From Planctomycetaceae bacterium (GTDB lineage Bacteria > Planctomycetota > UBA1135 > GCA-002686595), in the NCBI GenBank assembly GCA_011525785.1, contig WYBT01000040.1:18784-82783 (forward strand): DNA of 64,000 nucleotides, read 5' to 3'. Position numbers and translations under genes: made by a program. The notes under the pieces are model-generated. The model was given only the letters and a program-made list of their open reading frames with translations. It made no database searches and was not told the DNA's origin. This document shows, one piece after another, positions 27,161-36,303 of this stretch (positions within the stretch are counted from its first letter, which is position 1; each line of letters opens with the position of its first letter).

Positions 27161-28321
27161 GTGCGCCGCGCCGGTGAACTCGCCCTGCGAGGCCTTGCGT
27201 CGCTCGGATTGAGCTGCGTGCTGCTCGTGTTGCTCGGCCTGCTGACCTGGCTCGGCACGCTCGAGCAGACTCGCGAAGGCCTGTTCGAAGTGCAGCGCAA
27301 GTACTTCGAGTCGTTCGTGCTCACGCACGACTTCGGGCCCGTCGCACTGCCGCTGCCGGGCGCGAACCTGGTGATGAGCGCTCTGCTCGTGAACCTCGTG
27401 CTGGGCGGCATCGTGCGCCTGCGCCGCGACGCCTCGACCTTCGGAGTCCTCGTCGCGCACCTGGGCATCGTGCTGCTCCTGGCCTCGAGCTTCGTGAAGT
27501 GGCGCCACTCGAGCGAAGGCCACGTGACGCTCTACGAAGGGCAGCGCGCGCAGCACTTCCAGAGCTACTACCGCTGGGAGCTGGTGTTGCTCGAGCTGGG
27601 CCCCGAGGGCCGCGTGCTCGAGCGCGTCGCACCCCACGAAGCGTTCGAGCACGCCTCGCCCGCGTCGCCGGTGACGCTCGGCGCGTCGGACTTGCCGTTC
27701 GAAGTGCGCGTCACGCACGTGCTCGCCAACTGCTCGCCGCTGCCCAAGGGCCCGATGTTCGACGTCGACGTGCCGGTGGTCGATGGCCTGTTCCTGCGCG
27801 AGCGCGAGCGCGACAAGGACGCCGAGCGCAACATCGCCGGCGCGTACGTCGAGGTGCTCGAGAGCGGCGCAACGCCTCGCAGCGGCGTGCTGTGGGGCGC
27901 GCAGTCGACGCCGTGGAGCTTCGACGCGGGCGGACGGCGTTTCGCGCTCGATCTACGCAAGGAGCGCTACCCGCTCGGCTTCACGCTCGCGCTGGCCGAC
28001 TTCCGCAAGGAAGACCACCCGCGCATGAACATGGCGCGCGCCTTCGAGAGCGACGTCGAGGTGCGCGAAGGCGCTGCGGCGCGGCCGGTGACGATCTCGA
28101 TGAACGCGCCGCTTCGCACGGGCGGACTGGTGCTCTACCAGGCTTCGTGGGGACCGTCGAACGCGCGCGCGGGCGATCCGCTGTTCTCGACCTTCGCCGT
28201 CGTGCGCAATCCGGCGGACTCTTGGCCGCTGTGGTCGTGCGTGGTGATCTCGCTGGGCCTGGTGTGGCACTTCGGCCGCATGCTCGCGCGCCACGTGCGC
28301 CGGGAAGTGAGACTCGCATGA
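27161..28321 (+). CDS. resB: Cytochrome c biogenesis protein ResB (Ccs1), System II
   Basis: The protein has 386 residues. Membrane helices lie at the N-terminus (LGLSCVLLVLLGLLTWLGTL, with the family's early 'LG..T' spacing), at ~67-85, at ~93-111 (FGVLVAHLGIVLLLASSFV) and near the C-terminus (PLWSCVVISLGLVWHFGRML). A large periplasmic domain lies between. ResB partners CcsA to move heme out of the cell and attach it to CXXCH motifs of apocytochromes. It starts with GTG at 27161, and its stop overlaps ccsA by 4 bases (ATGA). The position directly upstream of three multiheme cytochrome genes with 41 CXXCH sites suggests a dedicated maturation pair. It is shorter than the ~450-540 of many ResB proteins, but the order of segments is complete. 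Confidence 0.88.
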   Translation: MRRAGELALRGLASLGLSCVLLVLLGLLTWLGTLEQTREGLFEVQRKYFESFVLTHDFGPVALPLPGANLVMSALLVNLVLGGIVRLRRDASTFGVLVAHLGIVLLLASSFVKWRHSSEGHVTLYEGQRAQHFQSYYRWELVLLELGPEGRVLERVAPHEAFEHASPASPVTLGASDLPFEVRVTHVLANCSPLPKGPMFDVDVPVVDGLFLRERERDKDAERNIAGAYVEVLESGATPRSGVLWGAQSTPWSFDAGGRRFALDLRKERYPLGFTLALADFRKEDHPRMNMARAFESDVEVREGAAARPVTISMNAPLRTGGLVLYQASWGPSNARAGDPLFSTFAVVRNPADSWPLWSCVVISLGLVWHFGRMLARHVRREVRLA

Positions 28322-30051
28322 GCGCCTGGCTGCGTCGACTGCTCGCACTGGCGCTGTGCCTCGTCACCGCGCTCGGCGCGCGCGGACAGAGCGAACGCTG
28401 GACGCCGCGCGCGCTGGAACTCGCCGGCTCGCTGCCGGTGCAGGAGGGCGGCCGCGTCAAGCCGCTCGAGACCTTCGCGAGCTTCACGCTGCTGCGCCTC
28501 AACGGAAAGCGCTCGGCTGAAGACGCCGACGGGCGCAAGCTCACGCCCACCGCGTGGCTGCTCGACGTGCTGTTCGACCCCGAGCACGCCGCGGGCACGC
28601 GCGCGTTCCTCGTGCAGGACGCCGAAGCACTCGAGGCGATCGGCGTGCAGCTCGACGAGCGCCGCAAGCGCGATCGCTACTCGTACCGCGAACTCGAGCC
28701 GGGCCTCTCGAAGCTGTTCGACCTCGCGCACCAGTACGACGCGCTCGAAGCCGCGCAGCGCAGCTCGGTGCAGAGCCAGATCGTGACGCTGGCGGAGAAC
28801 GTGCTCTTGTTCGCGCGGCTCTCGCGCCAGGAGATCGTCGCGCTGATCCCGCCGCCGGACGCGCGCACCGAAGCCTGGAACACGCCGGCGGAACTGCGCG
28901 CCAGCTCCAAACCGCTCTCGACCGCGCAAGCGGGCGCACTCGCGGCTTTCGAGAGGGCCTTCGACAGCACCGGGCGCGCCGCCGCGTTCGAAGCCGCGCT
29001 CGAGCGCTTCCACCACCACGCGGTGGTCGGCGCGCGCCTGCGCGGCGAGTACGACAAGATCCCCTCCGAGCGCGCCTACTACCGCGCCAACCTGTTGCGC
29101 TGGAGCTTGACGGCCTTCCTGCTCGCCTTCGCGAGCACGGCGCTCTTGTGGCTCGCGCCGCGGCGCAAGTGGCTGTACGCGACCGCCGCGACGCTGTGCG
29201 GTGTCGGCGCCGCACTGCTGGTGGCGGTGATCGTGTGGCGCTGCATCCTGCGCGAGCGCCCGCCGGTCTCGACGCTCTACGAAACCAAGCTGTTCGTGAC
29301 GGCCACCGGCGTGCTCATCGCCCTGGTCATCGAAGCCATCGGCCGCCAGCGCCTCGCGCTCTCCGCCGCGGTCGTGCTCGGCGCACTGGGACTGTTCGTC
29401 GCGCACGGCTACGAAGTGCTCGACAAGCGCGACACCATGCCCGCGCTGGTGGCGGTGCTCGACACGAACTTCTGGCTCGCGACGCACGTCACCGCGATCA
29501 CGATCGGCTACGCGGCAGGCATGCTCGCGGCGTTGCTGGCGAGCTTCTATCTCCTCGCCAAACTGCTGGGGCCGCGCCGACTCGAGCGCCAGCACTTCGC
29601 CGCGCTCTCGCGCATGGTGTACGGCGTGCTGTGCTTCGGCCTGATCTTCTCGCTCGTCGGCACGCTGCTGGGCGGCATCTGGGCCAACGAGAGCTGGGGC
29701 CGCTTCTGGGGCTGGGATCCCAAGGAAAACGGCGCGCTGCTGATCGTGATCTCGCAGCTGGTGATCCTGCACGCGCGCCGCGGCGGCTACTTGCGCGAGC
29801 ACGGCGTGTGCATGGCGGCAGCCTTCGCCGGCACGATCGTCGCATTCTCGTGGTGGGGCGTGAACCTGCTGGGCGTCGGCCTGCACAGCTACGGCTTCAC
29901 CAGCGGAATCCAGGCCGCGCTGTGGAGCTACTACGGCGCGCAGTGGTCGATCTGCGGACTGGGCGCGCTCGCCTGGCTGCTCGAACGTCGCCGGGAACGC
30001 GTTGCTCATGCGCCTGCCGAGCCCAGCACAGCGCAGCGCCGCGCGGCTTGA
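28318..30051 (+). CDS. ccsA: Cytochrome c heme lyase CcsA, System II
   Basis: The protein has 577 residues. A signal or first helix (LLALALCLVTALGARG) is followed by a ~230-residue periplasmic N-terminal domain, longer than in plain CcsA. About eight membrane helices follow, with the tryptophan-rich heme-handling WWD motif ESWGRFWGWDPKENGALL (~457-474) and conserved histidines in THVTAITIGYAAG and NLLGVGLHSYGF. It receives heme with ResB and ligates it to CXXCH sites outside the cytoplasm. The ATG at 28318 overlaps the resB stop. The extended N-terminal domain (VQEGGRVKPLETFASFTLLR) is of the kind seen in ResC-like proteins of Bacteroidetes and planctomycetes. Confidence 0.93.
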   Translation: MSAWLRRLLALALCLVTALGARGQSERWTPRALELAGSLPVQEGGRVKPLETFASFTLLRLNGKRSAEDADGRKLTPTAWLLDVLFDPEHAAGTRAFLVQDAEALEAIGVQLDERRKRDRYSYRELEPGLSKLFDLAHQYDALEAAQRSSVQSQIVTLAENVLLFARLSRQEIVALIPPPDARTEAWNTPAELRASSKPLSTAQAGALAAFERAFDSTGRAAAFEAALERFHHHAVVGARLRGEYDKIPSERAYYRANLLRWSLTAFLLAFASTALLWLAPRRKWLYATAATLCGVGAALLVAVIVWRCILRERPPVSTLYETKLFVTATGVLIALVIEAIGRQRLALSAAVVLGALGLFVAHGYEVLDKRDTMPALVAVLDTNFWLATHVTAITIGYAAGMLAALLASFYLLAKLLGPRRLERQHFAALSRMVYGVLCFGLIFSLVGTLLGGIWANESWGRFWGWDPKENGALLIVISQLVILHARRGGYLREHGVCMAAAFAGTIVAFSWWGVNLLGVGLHSYGFTSGIQAALWSYYGAQWSICGLGALAWLLERRRERVAHAPAEPSTAQRRAA

Positions 30052-30132
30052 ATCGCTCAAGAACGCCGGAGAACGCGGCCGAAGTGCGAAGGCGCGAGCG
30101 GGGGTTCTCTCAGCTCGCCATCACCGCACACC

Positions 30133-30139
30133 AAGGGGA
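30133..30139 (+). promoter_or_regulatory. Ribosome binding site choosing GTG start 30146
   Basis: AAGGGGA lies 6 bases before GTG at 30146. The same frame is open upstream to 30002, inside ccsA, but the signal peptide begins only after this GTG. Confidence 0.65.
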
Positions 30140-30145
30140 ATCTAC

Positions 30146-30973
30146 GTGGTTCGAAGCCTCATCGCTCCGTTCGTGCTCGCCACAGCTCTGCTGCCGCTCG
30201 CGCTCAGCTCTTGCTCCAGCACGTCCTTCTCGTTCTCCAAGCAGTCCGACAACGGCCTGACCAACGTCGACGAGCTGCTCACGCGCGTCGAGAAGGTCCA
30301 AGTCGAGTCGCTGGTCGCCAAGGAGCGCGCGCGCGAGGCGTACCAGACGCTGGTCGAGTCCGTCGCGCCGCAGTTCAGCGGCGACGCGGTCAAGCAGTTC
30401 GAGCTGCTCGAGAAGTCGATCGAAGACTCCGCCAAGCAGGCCAAGACGCTGGCCGCGACCGTGCCCGCGCTGAAGTCGGCCGCGAGCGTGGTGTTCGAAC
30501 GCTGGACCAAGGACCTCGAGAGCTTCGGCAACACGCGCATGCGCCAGCGCAGCCAGGAGCGCATGGAGGCGACGCGCGAGCAGTACGAGACGATCCTGCG
30601 GCAGACGGTCTCGGCGCAGCTGGCGCTCGAAGCGCTCAACGCGGACCTGAACGACCACGCGCTGTTCCTGGGGCACGACTTCAACGCGGAGTCCGCGGCT
30701 CTGATCCACGACGATGTCGCGGCGCTCGAGTCGCGCGTGATGGAGCTCGACGGGCGGCTCGACGCGGCCATCGGCTCCTCGAAGCAGTACATCGCTTCAC
30801 GCGCTCTCCGCGGCGAGGTCGGCGATTCTGCGCAGGACGGCGAGGCGCCGGCGGGCCCCAAGGCTGCCAAGGGCCAGCGCAAGCGCGCTCGCCAGAATCA
30901 GGACTCGGCGCCGACCGATGAAGGCCAGGTTCCGCCCGCCACCGCCGCCGCGCAGCCGCAGCGCTCGAACTAG
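30146..30973 (+). CDS. DUF2959-like coiled-coil lipoprotein
   Basis: The protein has 275 residues. The signal VRSLIAPFVLATALLPLALS is followed by SCSS with a lipobox Cys near 21. The mature part is a long helical protein: RVEKVQVESLVAKERAREAY, then FELLEKSIEDSAKQAKTLAA, and RTRQRSQERMEATREQYETI-type heptads, ending in a basic/Pro-rich tail. The 'sakeqF..Al..f' rhythm and size recall DUF2959 periplasmic proteins; their function is unknown to me. The GTG start has a good ribosome site. It follows ccsA by 94 bases and precedes the oxidoreductase by 50 bases, so it probably belongs to the same long plus-strand transcript. Confidence 0.75.
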   Translation: MVRSLIAPFVLATALLPLALSSCSSTSFSFSKQSDNGLTNVDELLTRVEKVQVESLVAKERAREAYQTLVESVAPQFSGDAVKQFELLEKSIEDSAKQAKTLAATVPALKSAASVVFERWTKDLESFGNTRMRQRSQERMEATREQYETILRQTVSAQLALEALNADLNDHALFLGHDFNAESAALIHDDVAALESRVMELDGRLDAAIGSSKQYIASRALRGEVGDSAQDGEAPAGPKAAKGQRKRARQNQDSAPTDEGQVPPATAAAQPQRSN

Positions 30974-31023
30974 CGACCGCGGCCCAAGCGCAGTCCACGC
31001 CCGCCCCCCCGCGCGCGCTCTCG

Positions 31024-33261
31024 ATGACCTGGACGCTGCTCGTCGCGTTGGCGCTCGCACTCGCCGTCGCGGCTCTGGCAGCGTTGGCGCGCGGCGCGGA
31101 GCTGCGGCGCATGGAGCGCGGAGTCCGTGCGCGCGAGAAGGCCGTCGAGACCGGAGCGCGCGAGGCGCAGCTCAGCGAGCCGGTCATCGATCTCTCGCGC
31201 TGCCTGGGCTGCGGCGCGTGCATCGAGGCCTGCCCCGAGAGCAATGTGCTCGAGCTGGTGCACGGCCAGGCGGTGGTCGTGAACGGCGCGCGCTGCGTCG
31301 GACACTCGGCCTGCGAGCGCGAGTGCCCGACCGGCGCGATCACCGTAACGATCGCGAAGTTGAGCGAGCGGCGCGACGTGCCCGCGATCGAGCCTTCGCT
31401 CGAGGCCGTCGGCGCCCGCGGGCTGTTCCTCGCCGGCGAGGTCACGGCGCATGCGCTCATCAAGACCGCCATCGAGCACGGCGCGCAGGTCGCACGCGAA
31501 GTCGCCGCACGCTGCGCCTCGCCCGCTCCGGCGCTGCCCAGCGGCGACGCGCCGCTCGATCTGTGCATCGTCGGCGCCGGCCCGGCGGGCCTCGCGTGCG
31601 CGCTCGAGGCGAAGAAGCGCGGACTGCGCTTCGCCGTGATCGATCAGGCCAGCGAAGTGGGCGGCACCGTCGCGAAGTACCCGCGTCGCAAGCTCGTGAT
31701 CACGCAGCCCGTCGAGCTGCCGCTCTACGGCGCGCTGAAGGAGGCGAGCTACACCAAGGAGGAGCTGATCGCACTGTGGCAGTCGATCGCGCGCCAGCAC
31801 GAGCTGCCGATCCGCACGGGCTGCACGCTCGAGTCGCTGCAGCGCTACGACGACGGCTTCGTGCTCGCGACGAGCGGCGGAGAGCTGCGCGCACGGCACG
31901 TGTGCATGGCCGTGGGCCGGCGCGGTGCGCCCAACAAGCTCGGCGTGGCGGGCGAAGAGCTCGAGAAGGTCTCGTACGGGCTGCTCGACGCGCACTCGTA
32001 CGCTGGGCGGCGTGTGCTGGTGGTCGGCGGCGGCGACAGCGCCGTCGAAGCCGCCGTGGCCCTGGCGGAACAGCCGGGGGCCGAGGTTACTTTGAGTTAC
32101 CGCCGCGGCGCGTTCTTCCGGCTGCGAGGCCGCAACGAGCAGCGACTCGCCGAAGCTGTCGGCGCCGGTCAGTTGCAGGTGCTGTTCGAAAGCGACGTGC
32201 GCGCGATCGCGCCCGACAAGGTCGAGCTCGAAGTGCGCAACGCGGGCCGCGCCGAGCGCGTCGAGCTCGCCAACGACGACGTGTTCGTGCTGGCCGGCGG
32301 CGCGCCGCCGTTTCCGCTGCTCGAGCGCGCTGGAGTGTCCTTCGATCCCGCCCTGCGCGCCCCGCGCCCCTCGGCCCCCGAGCAAGGCGCCGGCCTGGCG
32401 AGCGCGCTGGCGGTCGGCGCGGCGCTCACCTTCGCGACGCTCGCCTGGGTGCTGCTGCACTTCGACTACTACTCCGCAGCGCCGGACGTGCGCGCGCTCG
32501 ACGAGCGCCACGCCTGGCTGCGCCCGGGGCGCGGAATGGGATTGGCGCTGGGCATCGGCGCCACGGCGCTGATCGGCGTGAACCTGCTGTACCTCGCGCG
32601 CCGCGCACAGCGCTGGGGCGTCACCTTCGGCTCGCTCAAGACCTGGATGACCAGCCACGTGGCGACCGGCGTGCTCGCGCTGCTGTGCGCGCTCGTCCAC
32701 GCCGGCATGACCTCGCGCGACAGCGTGGGCGGCCACTCGCTGTGGGCGCTCGCTGCGCTGCTGGTGACGGGCGCGATCGGCCGCTACTTCTACGCCTGGG
32801 TGCCGCGCGCGGCGAACGGGCGCGAGCTCGAGCTCGATGAAGTGCGCGCGGAGCTGGCGCAACTGAGCGCGCAGTGGGGCGCGGAGCAGCGCGGCTTCGT
32901 CGAGCGCGTGCGCGTCGAACTCGCCGAGTTGGTGAGCGCGCGCCAGTGGCGCAGCTCCTTCGCCGGCCGCGTCGCAGCGCTCCTGGCCGGTCAGCGCGAC
33001 CTCCAGCGCCGACTCGCCAAGCTCGCGCTCGAAGGCCGCGCGCAGGGTCTGTCGGCGCAGCGCGTCGATGCAACGCTCGAGCTCGCGCGCCGCGCGCACA
33101 AGAGCGCGCTCGCAGCGGCCCACTTCGAGGACCTTCGCGCGCTGCTCGGCACGTGGCGCTACCTCCACCGCTGGGTGGCGGTGTTGATGCTGGTGCTGCT
33201 GGTGGCTCACATCGCGTACGCCTTGATCTACGGCGATCTGCTCGCGGGGGTCGCGCCGTGA
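31024..33261 (+). CDS. Membrane Fe-S/FAD-NAD(P) oxidoreductase with heme-b-like membrane end
   Basis: The protein has 745 residues. An N-terminal helix (1-24) is followed by a ferredoxin domain at ~55-105. Its first cluster motif is complete (CLGCGACIEACP); its second reads CVGHSACERECP, with His where the second Cys would be. A thioredoxin-reductase-like FAD/NAD(P) domain follows, with DLCIVGAGPAGLACA (~178) and RVLVVGGGDSAVEAAVALAE (~330). The C-terminal 290 residues contain about five membrane helices with paired histidines (SHVATGVLALLCALVHAGM ~542-560; YLHRWVAVLMLVLLVAHIAY ~713-732) that could bind b-type hemes. Inference: it passes electrons from NAD(P)H in the cytoplasm across the membrane to the cytochrome encoded next, whose GTG start overlaps its stop (GTGA). 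Confidence 0.88.
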   Translation: MTWTLLVALALALAVAALAALARGAELRRMERGVRAREKAVETGAREAQLSEPVIDLSRCLGCGACIEACPESNVLELVHGQAVVVNGARCVGHSACERECPTGAITVTIAKLSERRDVPAIEPSLEAVGARGLFLAGEVTAHALIKTAIEHGAQVAREVAARCASPAPALPSGDAPLDLCIVGAGPAGLACALEAKKRGLRFAVIDQASEVGGTVAKYPRRKLVITQPVELPLYGALKEASYTKEELIALWQSIARQHELPIRTGCTLESLQRYDDGFVLATSGGELRARHVCMAVGRRGAPNKLGVAGEELEKVSYGLLDAHSYAGRRVLVVGGGDSAVEAAVALAEQPGAEVTLSYRRGAFFRLRGRNEQRLAEAVGAGQLQVLFESDVRAIAPDKVELEVRNAGRAERVELANDDVFVLAGGAPPFPLLERAGVSFDPALRAPRPSAPEQGAGLASALAVGAALTFATLAWVLLHFDYYSAAPDVRALDERHAWLRPGRGMGLALGIGATALIGVNLLYLARRAQRWGVTFGSLKTWMTSHVATGVLALLCALVHAGMTSRDSVGGHSLWALAALLVTGAIGRYFYAWVPRAANGRELELDEVRAELAQLSAQWGAEQRGFVERVRVELAELVSARQWRSSFAGRVAALLAGQRDLQRRLAKLALEGRAQGLSAQRVDATLELARRAHKSALAAAHFEDLRALLGTWRYLHRWVAVLMLVLLVAHIAYALIYGDLLAGVAP

Positions 33262-35327
33262 ACGTGCGCCGCCTGGGCTTTTGGATCGCGAGCTGCTCGC
33301 TAGCGCTGGTGCTCCTGATCGGCGTCGTCGACGTGCAGCGCACTTCGCCGGGCCCCGTCACATCGGTGCACGCGCAGCTCGAGAAGCTCGAAGGCGGCAA
33401 CGCCTGCTCGCAGTGCCACGGCGGCTGGTTCAGCGACATGCGCAGCTCGTGCCTGGAGTGCCACGCCCCCATCGCCGACCAGATCGAGTCGCGCACGGGC
33501 CTGCACGGCTCGCAGCTCAAGGCCATCACGGAGCGCTGCGCGACCTGCCACAGCGAGCACCACGGTGCGTCGTTCGCGATCGTGAACGACCAGAGCTTCG
33601 CGCTGGCGGGGGCCAAGAGCCGCGCCGACTTCGACCACGCGTTGATCGGTTGGGAGATGAGCGGCGCGCACCTCGAACTGGCTTGCTCGAAGTGCCATGA
33701 AAACGCGGATGTCGCTGTGCTCGCCGAAGGGCAGTCGCGCTTCCTTGGAAAGCGCCAGGACTGCGCGAGCTGCCACGAGGACCCGCACGAGGGCCGCATG
33801 CGCGTGTCGTGCGTGAGCTGCCACGGACAAGAGAAATGGGACGGGCTGCACTCCGAGGGGCACGACGAGCGCCTGCCGCTGATCGGAGGGCACGGCGACG
33901 TGTCGTGCCGCACGTGCCACGAGAAGGACTCACCCCGTTCGCTCGAGGCGCTGGGCGAAGCGGCCATCAAGCCGCGGCCGCGCGAGTGCGCCGACTGCCA
34001 CGAGTCGCCGCACGTCGAGAGCTTCACGCGTGCGGCGGCGTTCGCGCTGGGCAAGTCGGAGCGCGCCGGCTGCGTCGTGTGCCACGCGGCGGAGCACGAC
34101 TTGTTCCGCGACGAGCGCCTGGAGCTGTCGGCGGAGCAGCACGCGGGCTCGGGCTTCTCGCTGGGTGCGCCGCACGCGGAGCTGGAGTGCTCGAAGTGCC
34201 ACGATCCGCAGCTCGCGAGCTTCGCCGAGCGCTACCCCGGCCGCGGTCAGGATCAGTGCAGCGCGTGCCACGAAGACCCGCACGAAGGCCAGTTCGCGAG
34301 CGGGCCGTTCGCGGGCGGCGACTGCATCGCCTGCCACTCGCGCCAGCACTTCGATCCGCACGAGTTCGACCTCGAGAAGCACGCGCTGACGGCGCTGCGC
34401 CTCGAAGGAGCGCACGCGAAGGCCGAGTGCTCGGAATGCCACCACGATCCAGAGCCCGAGCGCGCGCGCCAGTTCCGCGGCACGCCCGACCAGTGCGCGG
34501 AGTGCCACGAGGACGCGCACGACGCGTTCTTCGCTGAGAAGCTCGCGCGCGTGCCGCCCAGTCCGCCGAACGGCGACTGCGCGCGCTGCCACGACGCGGA
34601 GCGCTTCTCGAACGCCGACGCGGGCTTCGACCACGCGAACTGGACGGGCTTCGCCGTGCTCGGCGCGCACGCACAAGCGAGTTGCGAAGCCTGCCATCCG
34701 CGCGCGGAGACACCGGACGACACCGGGCGCACCTTCGGCCGCGTCGCCGAGCACTTCGGCGAGTTCGAGAGCTGCGCCACCTGCCACGACGACCCGCACG
34801 GCGGCGACTTCGACAAGCCGCGCCACCCCAAGCGCTTCCGCGACGCGACCAGTTGCGCGCGCTGCCACGACACCAGTTCGTTCCGCTCGCTGCCCTTCGG
34901 CTTCGACCACGGACTGTGGACGCGCTTCGGTCTCGAGGGTGGCCACGAGGGGCTCTCGTGCTCGGACTGCCACGCGCCGCTGCGCAAGCCCGACGAACTC
35001 GGCCGCACCTGGGCGCGCGCCGCGGGGACCAGTTGCGCCGACTGCCACGACGATCCGCACGCCGGCCAGTTCGAGGTGGCGGGCGAAGCGGACTGCGCGC
35101 GCTGCCACACAAGCTCGCACGACTCGATGCTGCACTTCGACCACGAGACCGATGCGCGCTTCGCGCTCGGCGCTGCGCACCGCAAGCTCGACTGCGGCGC
35201 CTGCCACCACGTCGAAGAACGCGCGGGACTCGAGTTCGTGCGCTACCGCCCGCTGGGCACGCGCTGCGTCGACTGCCACGGTGTCGGCGAAGACGTGCTC
35301 CTGCGCCGCAAGTCGCGCGGGAAGTGA
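33258..35327 (+). CDS. 23-heme c-type cytochrome (periplasmic, N-terminally anchored)
   Basis: The protein has 689 residues and 23 CXXCH heme-binding motifs. An uncleaved-looking N-terminal helix (LGFWIASCSLALVLLIGVVD) would tether it to the inner membrane. The motifs form a repeating three-heme module: CXXCHEDPHEGxF, then CXXCH....F....FDH, then GAHxxLxCSxCH, seen about seven times (for example CASCHEDPHEG, CSACHEDPHEG, CATCHDDPHGG, CADCHDDPHAG). The extra histidines are likely distal heme ligands. Such closely spaced hemes make an electron wire. The GTG start at 33258 overlaps the oxidoreductase stop, implying direct partnership. No catalytic-site signature (nitrite reductase, hydroxylamine oxidoreductase) was seen, so an electron-transfer role is preferred. 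Confidence 0.93.
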   Translation: MNVRRLGFWIASCSLALVLLIGVVDVQRTSPGPVTSVHAQLEKLEGGNACSQCHGGWFSDMRSSCLECHAPIADQIESRTGLHGSQLKAITERCATCHSEHHGASFAIVNDQSFALAGAKSRADFDHALIGWEMSGAHLELACSKCHENADVAVLAEGQSRFLGKRQDCASCHEDPHEGRMRVSCVSCHGQEKWDGLHSEGHDERLPLIGGHGDVSCRTCHEKDSPRSLEALGEAAIKPRPRECADCHESPHVESFTRAAAFALGKSERAGCVVCHAAEHDLFRDERLELSAEQHAGSGFSLGAPHAELECSKCHDPQLASFAERYPGRGQDQCSACHEDPHEGQFASGPFAGGDCIACHSRQHFDPHEFDLEKHALTALRLEGAHAKAECSECHHDPEPERARQFRGTPDQCAECHEDAHDAFFAEKLARVPPSPPNGDCARCHDAERFSNADAGFDHANWTGFAVLGAHAQASCEACHPRAETPDDTGRTFGRVAEHFGEFESCATCHDDPHGGDFDKPRHPKRFRDATSCARCHDTSSFRSLPFGFDHGLWTRFGLEGGHEGLSCSDCHAPLRKPDELGRTWARAAGTSCADCHDDPHAGQFEVAGEADCARCHTSSHDSMLHFDHETDARFALGAAHRKLDCGACHHVEERAGLEFVRYRPLGTRCVDCHGVGEDVLLRRKSRGK

Positions 35328-35494
35328 GTCTCCTTCGAGCGCCTCGGGCGCTGCCTGCGAACGGTTCAACCGGCGACGCGCCGCGAAGTTCGTAGGCGCG
35401 GCTGCGGCATTGCGCAGAGGCGCCATCGCCGCGCGAAGTGGTGCTACCGTCCCTCCGCGAGCGCGGTCTGCCCCGCGCTGCACAGGTGAGCACC

Positions 35495-36181
35495 ATGTCC
35501 ACCCTCCGGATTTGTGGGATCCCCGCGCTGGCGGCGAGCCTGTGCGCTGCGGCGTGCTCGAGCGTCACTCCGCTGATCGTGCACGACAGCGCAGTGTTCG
35601 CGCCCTCGGGGCGCGTGCGCGTCGACCTGCAGCGCGACGCGCCCGGCGGCTGGTTCGTTGAAGGCGCGTTCAGCGACACGGAAGGCGACGACCGGCAGGG
35701 ACTGGCGAGTTCGCACACCGTCGTCGTCGACAACGTCACGTTCACGGGTCCGGACACGCTCGACATCGACGCGAGCCTGCGCGTCGGCGAACTCGTCGTG
35801 GGCAGCTGCGTGCTCCGCGAGAACGTGCGCTTCTCGCTTTACAGCGGCCTGCAGACGATCGACCTCGACCTGGAAGTCCAAGGCTCGAGCCAGCGCGCCA
35901 GCGATCAACGCTCCTCGCAGTCCTGGCTGGTGGGCGCGGAGTTCTCGGCCCCGATGCGCTCCTGGCTGACGCTCGACGGTCGCGCGGACATCTCGTACTC
36001 GGTCTCCGGCGACGAGCTGACCGCACAGCAGTTCGAGCTCGGGGTGGGCCTGCTTCCGGTTCCGTACGCACGAGTGTTCGTAGGGCTGTCGTACCGCACC
36101 CTGACGCAGGTCGTGGCCGGCGCCTCGGACATCGACTTGGAGTTCTTCGGCCCCGCGCTCGGCCTGCGGTTGGACGTCTGA
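35495..36181 (+). CDS. Predicted outer-membrane lipoprotein in the cytochrome locus
   Basis: The protein has 228 residues. A lipobox (PALAASLCAAACSS) is followed by alternating polar/hydrophobic strands (RVRVDLQRDAPGGWFVEGAF, TLDIDASLRVGELVVGSCVL, FELGVGLLPVPYARVFVGLS) that suggest a small beta-barrel or sandwich at the outer membrane. The ATG at 35495 has AGGTGAG (35484-35490) 4 bases upstream; an in-frame ATG at 35438 adds only a Arg/Pro-rich stretch. No known family recognised. Its place between the 23-heme cytochrome (167 bases upstream) and the porin-like gene (122 bases downstream) suggests that it helps build the outer-membrane part of the conduit. Confidence 0.75.
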   Translation: MSTLRICGIPALAASLCAAACSSVTPLIVHDSAVFAPSGRVRVDLQRDAPGGWFVEGAFSDTEGDDRQGLASSHTVVVDNVTFTGPDTLDIDASLRVGELVVGSCVLRENVRFSLYSGLQTIDLDLEVQGSSQRASDQRSSQSWLVGAEFSAPMRSWLTLDGRADISYSVSGDELTAQQFELGVGLLPVPYARVFVGLSYRTLTQVVAGASDIDLEFFGPALGLRLDV

Positions 36182-36303
36182 CGCGCCGGCTCGCCCTCGG
36201 GACCGCCGCGCACACGCGAAGGACTTTCCGGCTCTAGGTGGCCGCGCGCCCCGCTCGCCTCCGGCGCGTACATAAGCGAGCCGCGCTCGCCCGATAGTCG
36301 AGC

